Shown here: piece by piece, positions 1 to 8,532 of the stretch | Layout of the letters: each line of letters begins with the position of its first letter | How positions within the stretch are numbered: the stretch's first letter is position 1 | From: Helicovermis profundi | GTDB taxonomy: Bacteria > Bacillota > Clostridia > Peptostreptococcales > Acidaminobacteraceae | Assembly: GCF_033097505.1 (NCBI RefSeq) | Contig: NZ_AP028654.1 | Coordinates: forward strand, 1,694,001-1,758,000 | Reading direction: 5' to 3' | Length of the DNA stretch: 64,000 nucleotides | Notes under the pieces: generated by a model | Database searches by the model: none | What the model was told of the DNA's origin: nothing | Seen by the model: the letters and a program-made list of their open reading frames with translations, nothing else | Program-made: the position numbers and the translations under genes

Positions 1-435
1 TCCAGCACCAACACCAACTAATGCGATACCAACAGTACCAGCAGTAGTCCATGATGAACCTGTTGCTAGAGATACAATAGAACAAAGTATTAATGTAGCA
101 ACTAAGAATACGCTTGGAGATAATAATTTAAGTCCCCAGAATATCATAGTTGGTACAATACCTGCTAATATCCATGTACCAATAATCATACCAATAATCA
201 TAAGTATAAGTATTGCCCCCATAGACATTTTAATTGTTTCTACAATTCCTTCTTCAAGTTCTGCCCAAGGAATACCTAGACCGAACATTGCTACTGCACC
301 AGCAACAATTGCTGCGAAAAGAATTGGAAGTTGAGGATCAGCGCCCCATAATTTCATTGCGCTAATCAGTGCTACCATTAAAGTAATAATTGGAATAAGT
401 GCTAAACCGACTGTAGCTTGTTTTCTCTCTCTCAT
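1..435 (-). CDS. nhaC: Na+/H+ antiporter, NhaC family (partial, N-terminal 145 residues)
   Basis: Integral membrane antiporter expected to exchange cytoplasmic Na+ for H+. The visible 145 residues start with a charged MRERKQ and then give several hydrophobic segments; the glycine/serine-rich motif TGSSWTTAGTVG near residues 126-137 is characteristic of NhaC proteins. A strong Shine-Dalgarno (AAGGGGGA) lies just before the ATG. The gene runs off the low-coordinate edge, so about two thirds of the protein is missing. It follows the two-component pair on the same strand but is separated from it by a terminator and a structured RNA candidate, so it is probably its own transcription unit. Family assignment is firm; ion specificity is inferred. 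Confidence 0.85.
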   Translation of the reverse strand, partial: MRERKQATVGLALIPIITLMVALISAMKLWGADPQLPILFAAIVAGAVAMFGLGIPWAELEEGIVETIKMSMGAILILMIIGMIIGTWILAGIVPTMIFWGLKLLSPSVFLVATLILCSIVSLATGSSWTTAGTVGIALVGVGAG

Positions 436-600
436 TTTGTTCCCCCTTAATTTATTTGGTTTTACCCTATACACATTATATAGTAATGTTTCAAAATAAT
501 TCACAAAAACTTAAAAACGTTCATAAATTGTTCATATTTTTTCGAATTTTCTAATAATTTATAAATAATTAAAATATATTATAGTTATTCAAAAACTTTC
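436..600 (-). promoter_or_regulatory. nhaC leader and possible promoter
   Basis: This AT-rich leader carries a TATATAAT-like element near 480 (minus strand) with TTGTGA-like hexamers upstream. It could be a secondary promoter downstream of the RNA element at 601-784. No ORF with a credible ribosome binding site was seen here. Confidence 0.3.
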
Positions 601-639
601 TTATGCTACCATTAGCCTCGCCCTGGGAGTAAACTCCCT
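601..639 (-). repeat. Truncated second copy of the structured RNA motif
   Basis: Bases 601-688 repeat 746-833 almost perfectly (period 145). The downstream copy holds only the 5' half of the RNA candidate on the minus strand: the GGGAGT-TT-ACTCCC hairpin and the GGCGAGGCTAATGGTAGC segment. It lacks the closing ATTAGCC strand and so is probably not a functional aptamer. It looks like a partial tandem duplication that also copied part of the terminator stem. Confidence 0.6.
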
Positions 640-710
640 ATAAAAAAAGTCATATTAAAATTTCTTTAAGCAAGCTTAAAAATTTTATTAACTTGTTTAT
701 TTATTTTAAA

Positions 711-784
711 GGTTCGCGGTACACCGGCTAATTCACATAACTCCGTTATGCTACCATTAGCCTCGCCCTGGGAGTAAACTCCCT
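711..784 (-). ncRNA. Candidate riboswitch upstream of nhaC (Na+-I / DUF1646-like)
   Basis: Read on the minus strand the element forms a GGGAGT/ACTCCC hairpin, then GGCGAG, then GGCTAAT closing with ATTAGCC around an inner CATAAC-GGA-GTTATG hairpin, and ends with GGTGTACC and GCGAACC. These are GC-rich, self-complementary segments in otherwise AT-rich DNA. The location, in the leader of a Na+/H+ antiporter, is what is known for the DUF1646 motif, now called the Na+-I riboswitch. The class is proposed from memory of the motif and from context; a covariance-model search would decide it. Confidence 0.5.
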
Positions 785-786
785 AT

Positions 787-846
787 AAAAAAAGTCATAT
801 TAAAATTTCTTTAAGCAAGCTTAAAAATTTTAATATGACTTTTTTT
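787..846 (-). terminator. Terminator after the response regulator gene
   Basis: A long perfect inverted repeat (AAGTCATATTAAAATTT pairing with its complement around a GCAAGC core) is flanked by A7 and T7 runs, so it could terminate in both directions. It separates the two-component genes from the nhaC leader. Confidence 0.85.
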
Positions 847-853
847 GCACCGC

Positions 854-1693
854 TTAGTACTCGGAAAAAATAATGATATTATCTATGAATTTTTTTACAT
901 TTATTTTTCCACCGGTTTCTTTTTTCCCTCTTAGGTAGTCCATTTCTGCTTTTACATTTTCAAAATCAAATAAGGTATTTGAGTATCTTGTGTATACGTC
1001 GTTTAAGTAATCTTCTAGTCCTATGCTTGCTATATTTAGTAGAGATTTATTTATAGTTCTTCTAATTCTCTGCTCCATTGCTCTTGGATTTTTTGTTAGG
1101 TCTTTGCATATTTCTTGTAAATTTAGATCATAGGTTGTCTTTTTTTCTTTTATAAGGTATTCACATATTTGAAGTAAATCTTTTGCTCCTTTTTCACCAA
1201 CTATACCAAGTTTCGAAAAAATAAATGTTATATTATCAACTCTTGTCTTTATTAAACTTGGCGCATTTAATGTTTTATTAAATTCAGAGTTAAAAACTCC
1301 CTTCATAATTTCAAATTTATTTTCATACTCTGATATCTTATTTATATTATCTAGTACTTTTTTTAATTCAATTTTATTTATTGGTTTATGTATATAAAAA
1401 TCAATTCCACTTTCGTAGGCTTTTGAGATAAGTGTTTTTTCATCTACTTGAGAAATCATAACAATTTTAGATTTTACGCTTCTTTTTTTTATTTCTTTAA
1501 CTAAATTTATTCCATCCATATCAGGCATTAATAAATCAATCAAAATAACATCTGGACTTAAAAATGGAATTTCTTCTAGTGCCACTTTACTACTAGAATT
1601 AAATCCTATTATTTCGCCTAAACATTCCTCTTCAATAATATTTTCAAGTATTCTTATTATTAATTCATCATCATCTATTAAATAGTATTTCAT
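854..1693 (-). CDS. Response regulator with YcbB/GlnL-type output domain
   Basis: Cytoplasmic response regulator of 279 residues. The receiver domain (about 1-120) has the acidic cluster DDDE at 7-10, phospho-acceptor Asp53 in ILIDLLMPDMDG and the conserved lysine in YIHKP. The C-terminal 160 residues resemble the YcbB/GlnL output domain rather than a common winged helix or LuxR HTH. In Bacillus subtilis the related GlnK-GlnL pair responds to glutamine and controls glutaminase and a glutamine transporter. The gene directly follows its sensor kinase gene with a 62-bp gap. The signal sensed here is not known. Confidence 0.8.
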   Translation of the reverse strand: MKYYLIDDDELIIRILENIIEEECLGEIIGFNSSSKVALEEIPFLSPDVILIDLLMPDMDGINLVKEIKKRSVKSKIVMISQVDEKTLISKAYESGIDFYIHKPINKIELKKVLDNINKISEYENKFEIMKGVFNSEFNKTLNAPSLIKTRVDNITFIFSKLGIVGEKGAKDLLQICEYLIKEKKTTYDLNLQEICKDLTKNPRAMEQRIRRTINKSLLNIASIGLEDYLNDVYTRYSNTLFDFENVKAEMDYLRGKKETGGKINVKKFIDNIIIFSEY

Positions 1694-1755
1694 AATTTCT
1701 CCTCAATCATACTTTTTTACAATAATTATAATGTAAAACTAACACAAAGGATTAT

Positions 1756-3036
1756 TTATAGCATAAAAATAGGAATTACAATTTTTATCTCAGTCCCAAT
1801 TCCAATTGTTGACTCAATAAAAATTTCTCCGCCAAATTCCTTTTCTACAATATCCTTTATAATAGATAGGCCCATTCCCCTATATATATTTCCAGTGCTT
1901 TCATCAAATTTAGTAGAATATCCAGCTTTACAAATATAAGCTAAATCTTTTTTCTTGATTCCTGAACCATTATCAGTTATTCTGATTTTAAGTTTTTTAT
2001 CTTCTTTATAAACTAATATTTTAATATAGTTATTAGTATATCTTTTAAAACTTTCTATTGAATTATTAAACAAGTTTCTAAATATAGACATCATATAGTA
2101 ATGTTTCTTTACGTTTCTATCAAAGTGCAAAGAAACTATTATTTTACAATCATGTAGTTTAAACTTTGAATCCTTTTCATAAGTATCTTTTAATATATCT
2201 AAAATTTCAGATAAAGTAATTGAAAAATTCCCGCTGTCTTTTTCACCTAGATTTTCCATTCCTATTAAGACTCTTTGATAATTTTTTTTAACTTCATGAA
2301 TATCTTTTGCAATCCTTAATGACTTTCTTTTATAATCTTCTTTGACAGAGTTTTCATACAAAGAGTAAGCATCTTTCATAACGCCCTCTATATATCCCAT
2401 ATTAGATTTCATAAAGTAAAGTTCAGATTTTAAATCAGAGACAATGCCTATCATTTCTTTATATTTTTCAAGTTGCTTCTCTTTATGAAATATCATCCTA
2501 TAATACTCAAAAACTAAAACAACTAAGACTGCTATACTCGCTCTAATAAGGCCAACTAAGAGCAATTTATTAAATATTACAACAACATCTTCCTTTAAAG
2601 TATGAAACCTTGAAGTAATTTCTATAGCATTCGAGAAAAAATCGCATGCCCAAATTGATGAAAACCACATTATAATAGTTCTTTCATCATAGTTTCTTTT
2701 TTTCATAAGATAGTAATAAATTAATCCATAAGAAATGTCAAAAAAAGCAATATTGTAATCATTAAAAAAACCTAAAAGAAAATCACCGGTTGATATATAC
2801 GTAAGCAGACTTCTAAAAAAAAGTCCAAAAGATGCAATAAAAATTGATGTTGCGATTGGACTTAATTTTCTATTGTAATAGTAAAATATCGGCAAAATAA
2901 TTACTGATATAGAAATTCTAAAATTTAAAATTATCATATCAATAAAAATCTGTGAAGTTATAGCATCAAAAAGTGCAATTAAAATCATGTATTTTATATT
3001 ATCTTTACTAAATGCTCTAATTAACTTTTCTTTCAT
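1756..3036 (-). CDS. Membrane sensor histidine kinase, GlnK/YcbA-like
   Basis: 426-residue sensor kinase. The first 190 residues hold about six hydrophobic segments with almost no extracytoplasmic domain, followed by a short coiled coil. The likely phosphorylated histidine is in KDIHEVKKNY (near 247). The ATPase domain shows the N box (NLFNNSIESF), G1 (DNGSGI) and G2 (GMGLSII). This layout fits the GlnK/CitA/DcuS-like group. It sits between xpt (11-bp gap) and its cognate regulator, so it is probably cotranscribed with the purine salvage gene. An intramembrane or glutamine-type signal is an inference. Confidence 0.8.
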   Translation of the reverse strand: MKEKLIRAFSKDNIKYMILIALFDAITSQIFIDMIILNFRISISVIILPIFYYYNRKLSPIATSIFIASFGLFFRSLLTYISTGDFLLGFFNDYNIAFFDISYGLIYYYLMKKRNYDERTIIMWFSSIWACDFFSNAIEITSRFHTLKEDVVVIFNKLLLVGLIRASIAVLVVLVFEYYRMIFHKEKQLEKYKEMIGIVSDLKSELYFMKSNMGYIEGVMKDAYSLYENSVKEDYKRKSLRIAKDIHEVKKNYQRVLIGMENLGEKDSGNFSITLSEILDILKDTYEKDSKFKLHDCKIIVSLHFDRNVKKHYYMMSIFRNLFNNSIESFKRYTNNYIKILVYKEDKKLKIRITDNGSGIKKKDLAYICKAGYSTKFDESTGNIYRGMGLSIIKDIVEKEFGGEIFIESTIGIGTEIKIVIPIFML

Positions 3037-3047
3037 TTTTTCCTCAT

Positions 3048-3617
3048 TTACTTAAATATAGGTACGCCATTTTTAAATTCTTTTATAATAGCTAGAGATT
3101 CAAGAGTAATTCCTTTACTTCTTATAATTGAACCTCCTTCTTGAAAACCTTTTTCTATTACTATTCCAATACCAGACACTCTTGCACCAGATTGATTTAC
3201 TAAATCTATAAGTCCGAGCGACGCTCTTCCATTAGCAAGAAAATCATCTAGTATCAAAATATTATCTTCTTTATTTAGAAACTTTTTCGATACTCTTACT
3301 GTATAGTTTCTAGCTTTAGTAAATGAATATACTTCAGTTTCATAAGTATCTTTGTCTAAATTTTTAGAGTCAACTTTTTTTGCAAATACAACTGGAACAT
3401 CAAAATACTGAGCTGCAATTGATGCAATAGCAATACCTGAAGCTTCAATTGTCAATATTTTATTTATCTCTTTGCCATTAAATTTTTTTTTAAATTCTTT
3501 ACCAATTTCATTTAGAAGTTTTATGTCTAGTTGATGATTTAAAAATTCATCAACTTTTAAAATATCTTTTCCAACTACTCTTCCTCTACTAAGAATACTT
3601 TCTTTTAATAGCTGCAT
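3048..3617 (-). CDS. xpt: Xanthine phosphoribosyltransferase
   Basis: Converts xanthine and PRPP to XMP in purine salvage. The 189-residue length is normal for Xpt. The PRPP-binding loop is [13 protein letters not shown] at about 120-132, and the base-binding N-terminal region (LNHQLD) is typical. No purine riboswitch is seen because the gene lies 15 bp after the DUF2804 gene and is probably read from an upstream promoter. Its position downstream of a methylthioinosine-type salvage operon, which would release hypoxanthine, is suggestive but not proof of a link. Confidence 0.85.
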   Translation of the reverse strand: MQLLKESILSRGRVVGKDILKVDEFLNHQLDIKLLNEIGKEFKKKFNGKEINKILTIEASGIAIASIAAQYFDVPVVFAKKVDSKNLDKDTYETEVYSFTKARNYTVRVSKKFLNKEDNILILDDFLANGRASLGLIDLVNQSGARVSGIGIVIEKGFQEGGSIIRSKGITLESLAIIKEFKNGVPIFK

Positions 3618-3632
3618 TAAAGCCTCCTAAAA

Positions 3633-4658
3633 TCAAATAGTAATATCTACAACTTCACCAAGTCCAAAATAATTTTTTATCTCAATTTTATTTCCATTTA
3701 AATCAGTTATAAAACCATTAAATACACCAAAACATGTCTTATAATCAGATTTTGAAATAAAATAATTCTTATAAACTTCAAAATTCACTTTTACTTTAAA
3801 TGTTAAATCAATATTACCTTTTTCATCAACTATTTTCCAAATATTTTTACTTCTATCAAATAAAAAAGTAACTGCCGGAAGTAAATTTATTTTTTCATCG
3901 ATCCAAAAACAATTTTCATTATATTTTGATGGAAAAAGAGATTGATTCTCCGTTAAATTAAAAGCAAATATACCATTTTCATTTTTCATACTTGCACTTG
4001 ATTGATTCCACCAAAATTCATGTGGATAAAATGATTTTTGATCAGATGCAATCATTGAAGCATTTGAAGATAATTTATAAAAATTTTCATCAATTAGTAA
4101 ACTTCCACCAACATTCATAAGTTGTCTATGAGAATACATAGCTCTATTATTCTCAAAAGGAATACAACTTATTAGCGGATTAATTAAATCCTTAGCGCCT
4201 GTTAAATTACCCTTGATATTTGTATTATTATAATTAAAAACCTCAAAATTTATCTCAACGCAGCCATTTTCAAGTTTATTAGATATTTCAAGCATTACAC
4301 TTTCATCTTTATAAAATACATTGGAATTAAGAATACTTTTACCAATATCTACTCTAAAAAGAGGCTTATCAATCGAATACGTATATGTATCATCCTCTAT
4401 CCTATCATATATAACAATTTGTATATTTGATGATTTTTTTAGAGAAAATAATATAATATAAATAGAAAATCTATCATCAGTAATTTGATATGAATTCCAC
4501 TCTTTTAGAGCGTTATCCTTAATAAACTTTGGTGTAATGCTTCCAATCAATCCATCAGCATCTAGTGGATTAACATTTAAAATATTTTCTTTATACACAC
4601 CATAATTAAATTTACCTTTTTCAACTAAACTATGCACTTTAGGACTAAATTTTGACAT
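3633..4658 (-). CDS. DUF2804 family protein
   Basis: 341-residue soluble protein without signal peptide or membrane segment. It has the features of DUF2804 proteins: an N-terminal region with NYGVY and WNSYQITDDRF, the central MYSHRQLMNVGGSL, and the HEFWWNQSSAS motif near 225. The function of the family is unknown; a beta-sandwich, lipid- or sugar-related role has been suggested only by structure-type arguments. It lies in a closely spaced minus-strand series between small hypothetical genes and xpt. Confidence 0.7.
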   Translation of the reverse strand: MSKFSPKVHSLVEKGKFNYGVYKENILNVNPLDADGLIGSITPKFIKDNALKEWNSYQITDDRFSIYIILFSLKKSSNIQIVIYDRIEDDTYTYSIDKPLFRVDIGKSILNSNVFYKDESVMLEISNKLENGCVEINFEVFNYNNTNIKGNLTGAKDLINPLISCIPFENNRAMYSHRQLMNVGGSLLIDENFYKLSSNASMIASDQKSFYPHEFWWNQSSASMKNENGIFAFNLTENQSLFPSKYNENCFWIDEKINLLPAVTFLFDRSKNIWKIVDEKGNIDLTFKVKVNFEVYKNYFISKSDYKTCFGVFNGFITDLNGNKIEIKNYFGLGEVVDITI

Positions 4659-4675
4659 ATAAGCCTCCCTAGTAA

Positions 4676-4921
4676 TTATTTTACCTCTTTTGCTTTTAAT
4701 GTTTCTAATGTTTTATCCATACCATAACTACTTACAAATTCATGAATTAATGATTCACTTAAATTAAAAAGTGAATATAAATTCGTTAATAATTCTTCTG
4801 ATTTTTCACCATTACCACATTCCAATATCAGTTTTGATAAATAGTCCTTTTGTTTATTAAAAATTTCATCTGTATTTGGATTTTGAAATTCATAAAATTT
4901 ATCATTAATAATAACTTTCAT
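4676..4921 (-). CDS. Small hypothetical protein (81 residues)
   Basis: The start chosen is the internal ATG (MKVIINDKFYEF), because GATGGAGG sits at correct spacing before it; a longer frame with an earlier ATG has no such site. The protein is hydrophilic and helical in its second half and has no recognised domain. It lies 16 bp downstream of the coiled-coil gene and 17 bp upstream of the DUF2804 gene, so the three are probably cotranscribed. Confidence 0.6.
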   Translation of the reverse strand: MKVIINDKFYEFQNPNTDEIFNKQKDYLSKLILECGNGEKSEELLTNLYSLFNLSESLIHEFVSSYGMDKTLETLKAKEVK

Positions 4922-4937
4922 GCTTAATGTACCTCCA

Positions 4938-5447
4938 TCATCTATTTTTAAAAATATTAAAAAATGAAAACTTATTAACACTTTTTTCTATATTAAGTTG
5001 GTCTTTTTCAGTTTTGTTTAATTTTGTATTCAATATTTCTTTATTTAAATTATTTTCTTCTGATTTATCAAACATTTTATTCTCAAGAAGCAATATTCTA
5101 TCTTTATCATTATTCATAAGTACTTGAAAATTTCTAATTAATTCATCTTTTTTATCTAATTGCTTATCTTTCACATCAATTTGACTTTTAAGATATTCAA
5201 TTTGTTCTTTAAGCGAAAGGATAAAGTCGCTTTCAATATTTTTACTTGTCTCTATTTTATTCTTATTATCATTCACTAATGTTTCATCAATTTCTTGCTC
5301 AAAAACAGATGTGATTTCATCATCTTCCTCAACCAATTCATCTTCCACAAAGTCATCGCTAAGTATTAAATCATCTTTAACTTTTTCATTTGCACTTAAA
5401 AATTTTCCTATACCAAGCAAAGCATCTTCTTCAATCTTTTTGAACAT
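4938..5447 (-). CDS. Hypothetical acidic coiled-coil protein
   Basis: 169 residues with a good Shine-Dalgarno (AGGAGGAG). Residues 25-70 are rich in Asp and Glu; residues 75-150 form a long predicted coiled coil (LKEQIEYLKSQIDVKDKQL). No membrane segment. I do not recognise the family. The proteins encoded on both sides are also small and unassigned, which suggests a local complex but gives no function. Confidence 0.6.
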   Translation of the reverse strand: MFKKIEEDALLGIGKFLSANEKVKDDLILSDDFVEDELVEEDDEITSVFEQEIDETLVNDNKNKIETSKNIESDFILSLKEQIEYLKSQIDVKDKQLDKKDELIRNFQVLMNNDKDRILLLENKMFDKSEENNLNKEILNTKLNKTEKDQLNIEKSVNKFSFFNIFKNR

Positions 5448-5458
5448 AAATACTCCTC

Positions 5459-5860
5459 CTAGGATTTAATTATATACATTGCTACCATTCCAAGTAAAAA
5501 AGTTATAATGTATGAAAATACAACAAACCAAATATTTTCTGTTAAAGAATCTTTCTTTAAAGAATGTTCAAATAATTTTTTGCTTAAATCAGTTAAAGTA
5601 AGTTTAGTAAAATTAATTTTAGTAGCACTATTTACATATTTAAAATTCACTTTATCATTTTCATTGTATTCATAATAATCATCATTAGAATAAATATAAC
5701 CTTTTGCTATTAATATGTCGATATAATATACTAATTCTCTAATTTTAAGTATTTCATCAGTTTCATTTAAAAAAGAAAAATCGTCAATTTTCATTGTATC
5801 GTTAATAGTTTCTCCTATTGTTTTCAAGACCTTATACTCAAATTTTGATAAATCTTTCAT
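5459..5860 (-). CDS. Hypothetical tail-anchored membrane protein
   Basis: 133 residues; the first 105 are soluble and helical, and the last 25 (WFVVFSYIITFLLGMVAMYII) form one membrane span followed by KS, which suggests tail anchoring. GGAGG precedes the ATG. It lies 30 bp downstream of the gamma-lyase gene and may be read from the salvage operon. No family recognised. Confidence 0.6.
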   Translation of the reverse strand: MKDLSKFEYKVLKTIGETINDTMKIDDFSFLNETDEILKIRELVYYIDILIAKGYIYSNDDYYEYNENDKVNFKYVNSATKINFTKLTLTDLSKKLFEHSLKKDSLTENIWFVVFSYIITFLLGMVAMYIIKS

Positions 5861-5890
5861 AACAAATTAACCTCCATAAGTAATATTCAT

Positions 5891-7087
5891 TTAAATCATA
5901 CTTAACGAAATATCTAAGTCATTAATTATATCGCTAATATCTTCTATACCTACTGAAATCCTAATCAGGCTTTCGCTCATACCAAATTCTTTTAATTTCT
6001 CTGAGTCATACCCTCTATGAGTCATTGCAGACGGGAGTTCAATAAGCGATTCACAATCACCAAGACTTACGGCAAGTTTAAGAAGTTTTACATTATCTAC
6101 TACTTTTTTAGCATCAGTTAAAGAACCATTTAGTTCAAAACTTAATACTCCTCCGAATCCATCCATTTGTTCCTTTGCTAAATTATGACCAGAAAAACTC
6201 AAAAGTCCAGGATAATAAACTTTTTTTACTTTAGGATGTTCTTCTAAATACTCAGCTAAGATCATAGCGTTTTTTTGATGTTCCCTCATTCTAACACTTA
6301 ATGTTTTTAATCCTCTAAGTAGTAACCAAGCATTAAATGGACTAAGAACTCCTCCAAATTCACACATATAATCGAATTTAAGTTTCATTATGTAGTCATT
6401 ATCTTTGCTTATGGCAACACCTGCTACAACATCGCCGTGCCCACAAATATATTTTGTAGCACTATGAACGACAATATCAGCACCTTGAGTAAGTGGTCTT
6501 TGAAGATAAGGTGATGCAAATGTATTATCAACTACAACTTTTATATTATGTTTATGAGCAATTTTAACAACCTTTTTTATATCAATAATAGCTAAAGTTG
6601 GATTGCAAGGTGTTTCAAAATAGATTACTTTAGTATTTTCATCTATTAAATTTTCTAAATTATTTAAATTTTCTTCATTACTCAAATCAATACATTTATA
6701 ATCAATATTATACTTTGGAAGTAATTTTGTTGCAACTGTGTACGTAGAACCATAAATAGTTTTATTAATTACTATATTGTCCTTTGGCGATAAAAGAGAA
6801 AAAAGAACAGAACTAATAGCAGCCATACCAGAAGCAAACGCTACAGCTCCTTTTCCACCCTCTAAAACTGCCATTCTATTTTCAAACAATCTAAGTGTAG
6901 GGTTATTACCTCTTGTATAAACATAATCATCACTTTCAAAAGACATTACTTTTTCTACGTCATCTATTGAATCAAAAGTAAATGTTGACGTCATATAAAT
7001 TGGTGAATTTAAGGCTTTTTTAGAATTGTTTTTTTCACTTGCTCCGTGTATCAAAAGTGTATTTATCTTTGCATTATTCATATCCAT
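5891..7087 (-). CDS. Cys/Met metabolism PLP enzyme, methionine gamma-lyase-like
   Basis: 398-residue PLP-dependent enzyme of the Cys/Met metabolism family. The Schiff-base lysine is in SATKYICGHGDVVAG, a form typical of methionine gamma-lyases. Also visible are the substrate loop YTRGNNPT, the ring-stacking YGST and DNTFASPYLQRP. The usual MGL cysteine (YGCT) is Ser here, so cystathionine gamma-lyase or O-acetylhomoserine sulfhydrylase activity is possible. Being last in the methylthio-nucleoside salvage operon, it may handle methanethiol (release from methionine or reincorporation). It starts only 3 bp after the aldolase gene. Confidence 0.75.
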   Translation of the reverse strand: MDMNNAKINTLLIHGASEKNNSKKALNSPIYMTSTFTFDSIDDVEKVMSFESDDYVYTRGNNPTLRLFENRMAVLEGGKGAVAFASGMAAISSVLFSLLSPKDNIVINKTIYGSTYTVATKLLPKYNIDYKCIDLSNEENLNNLENLIDENTKVIYFETPCNPTLAIIDIKKVVKIAHKHNIKVVVDNTFASPYLQRPLTQGADIVVHSATKYICGHGDVVAGVAISKDNDYIMKLKFDYMCEFGGVLSPFNAWLLLRGLKTLSVRMREHQKNAMILAEYLEEHPKVKKVYYPGLLSFSGHNLAKEQMDGFGGVLSFELNGSLTDAKKVVDNVKLLKLAVSLGDCESLIELPSAMTHRGYDSEKLKEFGMSESLIRISVGIEDISDIINDLDISLSMI

Positions 7088-7090
7088 ATT

Positions 7091-7744
7091 CTACCTCTGT
7101 CCATATTTATTTAGATAAAAATCTCGCATAAAATCAACATCAGTTTTACCAAGTTCTACGACTCCACCAAGTAAATTTGCAAAAATTGTGGCTTGAGCAG
7201 ATTTTTCAACAACATTTACAATCTTTAATGCTTCTTTAAGAGTTGCCGCCGCACTTAAGAGTCCATGATTTGCAAGAATACAAGCGTTTCTACCTTCCAG
7301 CGCCTTAACAGCTTCAATTCCAAGTTCAGTTGATCCAGGAAGAACGTAATTAGTAACTTTAACGTCACCTCCAACAATTTGAACTAAGTCCTCAGCAGAA
7401 GCTGGAATTGGTTTTCTTGCTATAGCAAAAGCAGTAGAATAAGTAGAATGCGTATGAACAATCGCTGAAATATCACTTCTATGTTTGTAGACATTTAAAT
7501 GTAGTCCCCACTCTATAGAAGGCTTTAATTCTCCATTAATTATATTTCCATCAAAATCGATTATAACTACATCTTCAATTTTAATTTTGTCGTAATCCAC
7601 TCCACTAGGTGTAATTGCAAATGAATTTTCATCCTCTATTCTCATACTAATGTTACCCCAAGTACCAACAACATGAGAAAGCCTTAACATTTCAACTCCT
7701 GTTTTTATAACTTCTTCTCTAGCTCTTAAATATTTTAAGCTCAT
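7091..7744 (-). CDS. Class II aldolase (methylthioribulose/deoxyribulose-1-P type)
   Basis: 217-residue zinc aldolase of the fuculose/ribulose-phosphate family. Visible motifs are TWGNIS, SGVDY, SIEWGLH (catalytic Glu), HTHSTYSTAFA (two zinc His) and ANHGLL (third zinc His). Class II aldolases next to mtnA and a nucleoside phosphorylase cleave 5-methylthioribulose-1-P or 5-deoxyribulose-1-P to DHAP and an aldehyde (the DHAP shunt). No methylthioribulose-1-P dehydratase, enolase or dioxygenase of the aerobic pathway is present, which fits an oxygen-independent route. Plain fuculose-phosphate aldolase activity is the alternative, made unlikely by context. Confidence 0.8.
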   Translation of the reverse strand: MSLKYLRAREEVIKTGVEMLRLSHVVGTWGNISMRIEDENSFAITPSGVDYDKIKIEDVVIIDFDGNIINGELKPSIEWGLHLNVYKHRSDISAIVHTHSTYSTAFAIARKPIPASAEDLVQIVGGDVKVTNYVLPGSTELGIEAVKALEGRNACILANHGLLSAAATLKEALKIVNVVEKSAQATIFANLLGGVVELGKTDVDFMRDFYLNKYGQR

Positions 7745-7752
7745 ATTTCCTC

Positions 7753-8532
7753 CTATAATTCTAAAATTGCATTATTACAATTACATTCGTCTTGACTTAA
7801 ATCACCAGACAATATTTCTATAAACATTTTTTCTAATTTAATTTTATTTTTTTCAATCGAACTTGCTATTTCATGTAAAACTATATCTTCCCCTTTTTTA
7901 AAACCTGTACACCAGTTAGTTATTATTCCAATTGCCGAATAACACATTCCAAGTTCTTTAGCTAACACAACTTCGGGTACATTCGTCATTCCAACAACAT
8001 CAGCCCCCATAAAGCCATACATTTTTATTTCAGCACTTGTTTCAAATCTAGGTCCTTCTGTACATGCATATACTGCATTCCCTTTGATATTAATATCATA
8101 ATCACTCGAAAATTTCATGACCTTATTTCTCAAATACGAGCAGTAAGGATCAGACATATCCGTATGTTTAACGCCATCATCACCATCAAAAAAAGTATTA
8201 ATTCTATTTTTTGTAAAATCTAAAAAATCATTGATAATTACTATATCACCAATATCATAATTTTCATTTAAAGAACCTACAGCACATGTTGAATATATAT
8301 GTGTAACTGATAGTTCTTTTAGAGCCATCATATTTGCCCTATAATTTATTAAATGCGGTGGAGTAGAATGCCCTTTACCATGTCTAGGTAAAAAAACTAT
8401 CTCTTTATCATTATTTAATTTAATAATATTTACCTCTACTTGGCCGTAAATTGTTTTTATATTTAAAATTATTTCATTGCTATTTATTCCATAAACACCT
8501 GTTCCACCAATAATTGCAACTCTTTTTATCAT
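7753..8532 (-). CDS. Methylthioinosine/methylthioadenosine phosphorylase
   Basis: 259-residue PNP/MTAP-family enzyme that splits 5'-methylthio-nucleosides with phosphate. Motifs are IIGGTGVYG, LPRHGKGHSTPPH, SDPYCSYLR and CTEGPRFET. The base-contacting position in ITNWCTG is Asn206, where adenine-specific MTA phosphorylases have Asp. Asn there is known to favour 6-oxopurines, so methylthioinosine (or 5-deoxyinosine) is the predicted substrate, consistent with the deaminase encoded two genes upstream. The product would be methylthioribose-1-P plus hypoxanthine. The start codon lies directly at the stop of mtnA. Confidence 0.75.
   Translation of the reverse strand: MIKRVAIIGGTGVYGINSNEIILNIKTIYGQVEVNIIKLNNDKEIVFLPRHGKGHSTPPHLINYRANMMALKELSVTHIYSTCAVGSLNENYDIGDIVIINDFLDFTKNRINTFFDGDDGVKHTDMSDPYCSYLRNKVMKFSSDYDINIKGNAVYACTEGPRFETSAEIKMYGFMGADVVGMTNVPEVVLAKELGMCYSAIGIITNWCTGFKKGEDIVLHEIASSIEKNKIKLEKMFIEILSGDLSQDECNCNNAILEL

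Noticed and set aside
3618-3632. Purine riboswitch before xpt
   Set aside because: Only 15 bp separate xpt from the preceding gene; no room for an aptamer.
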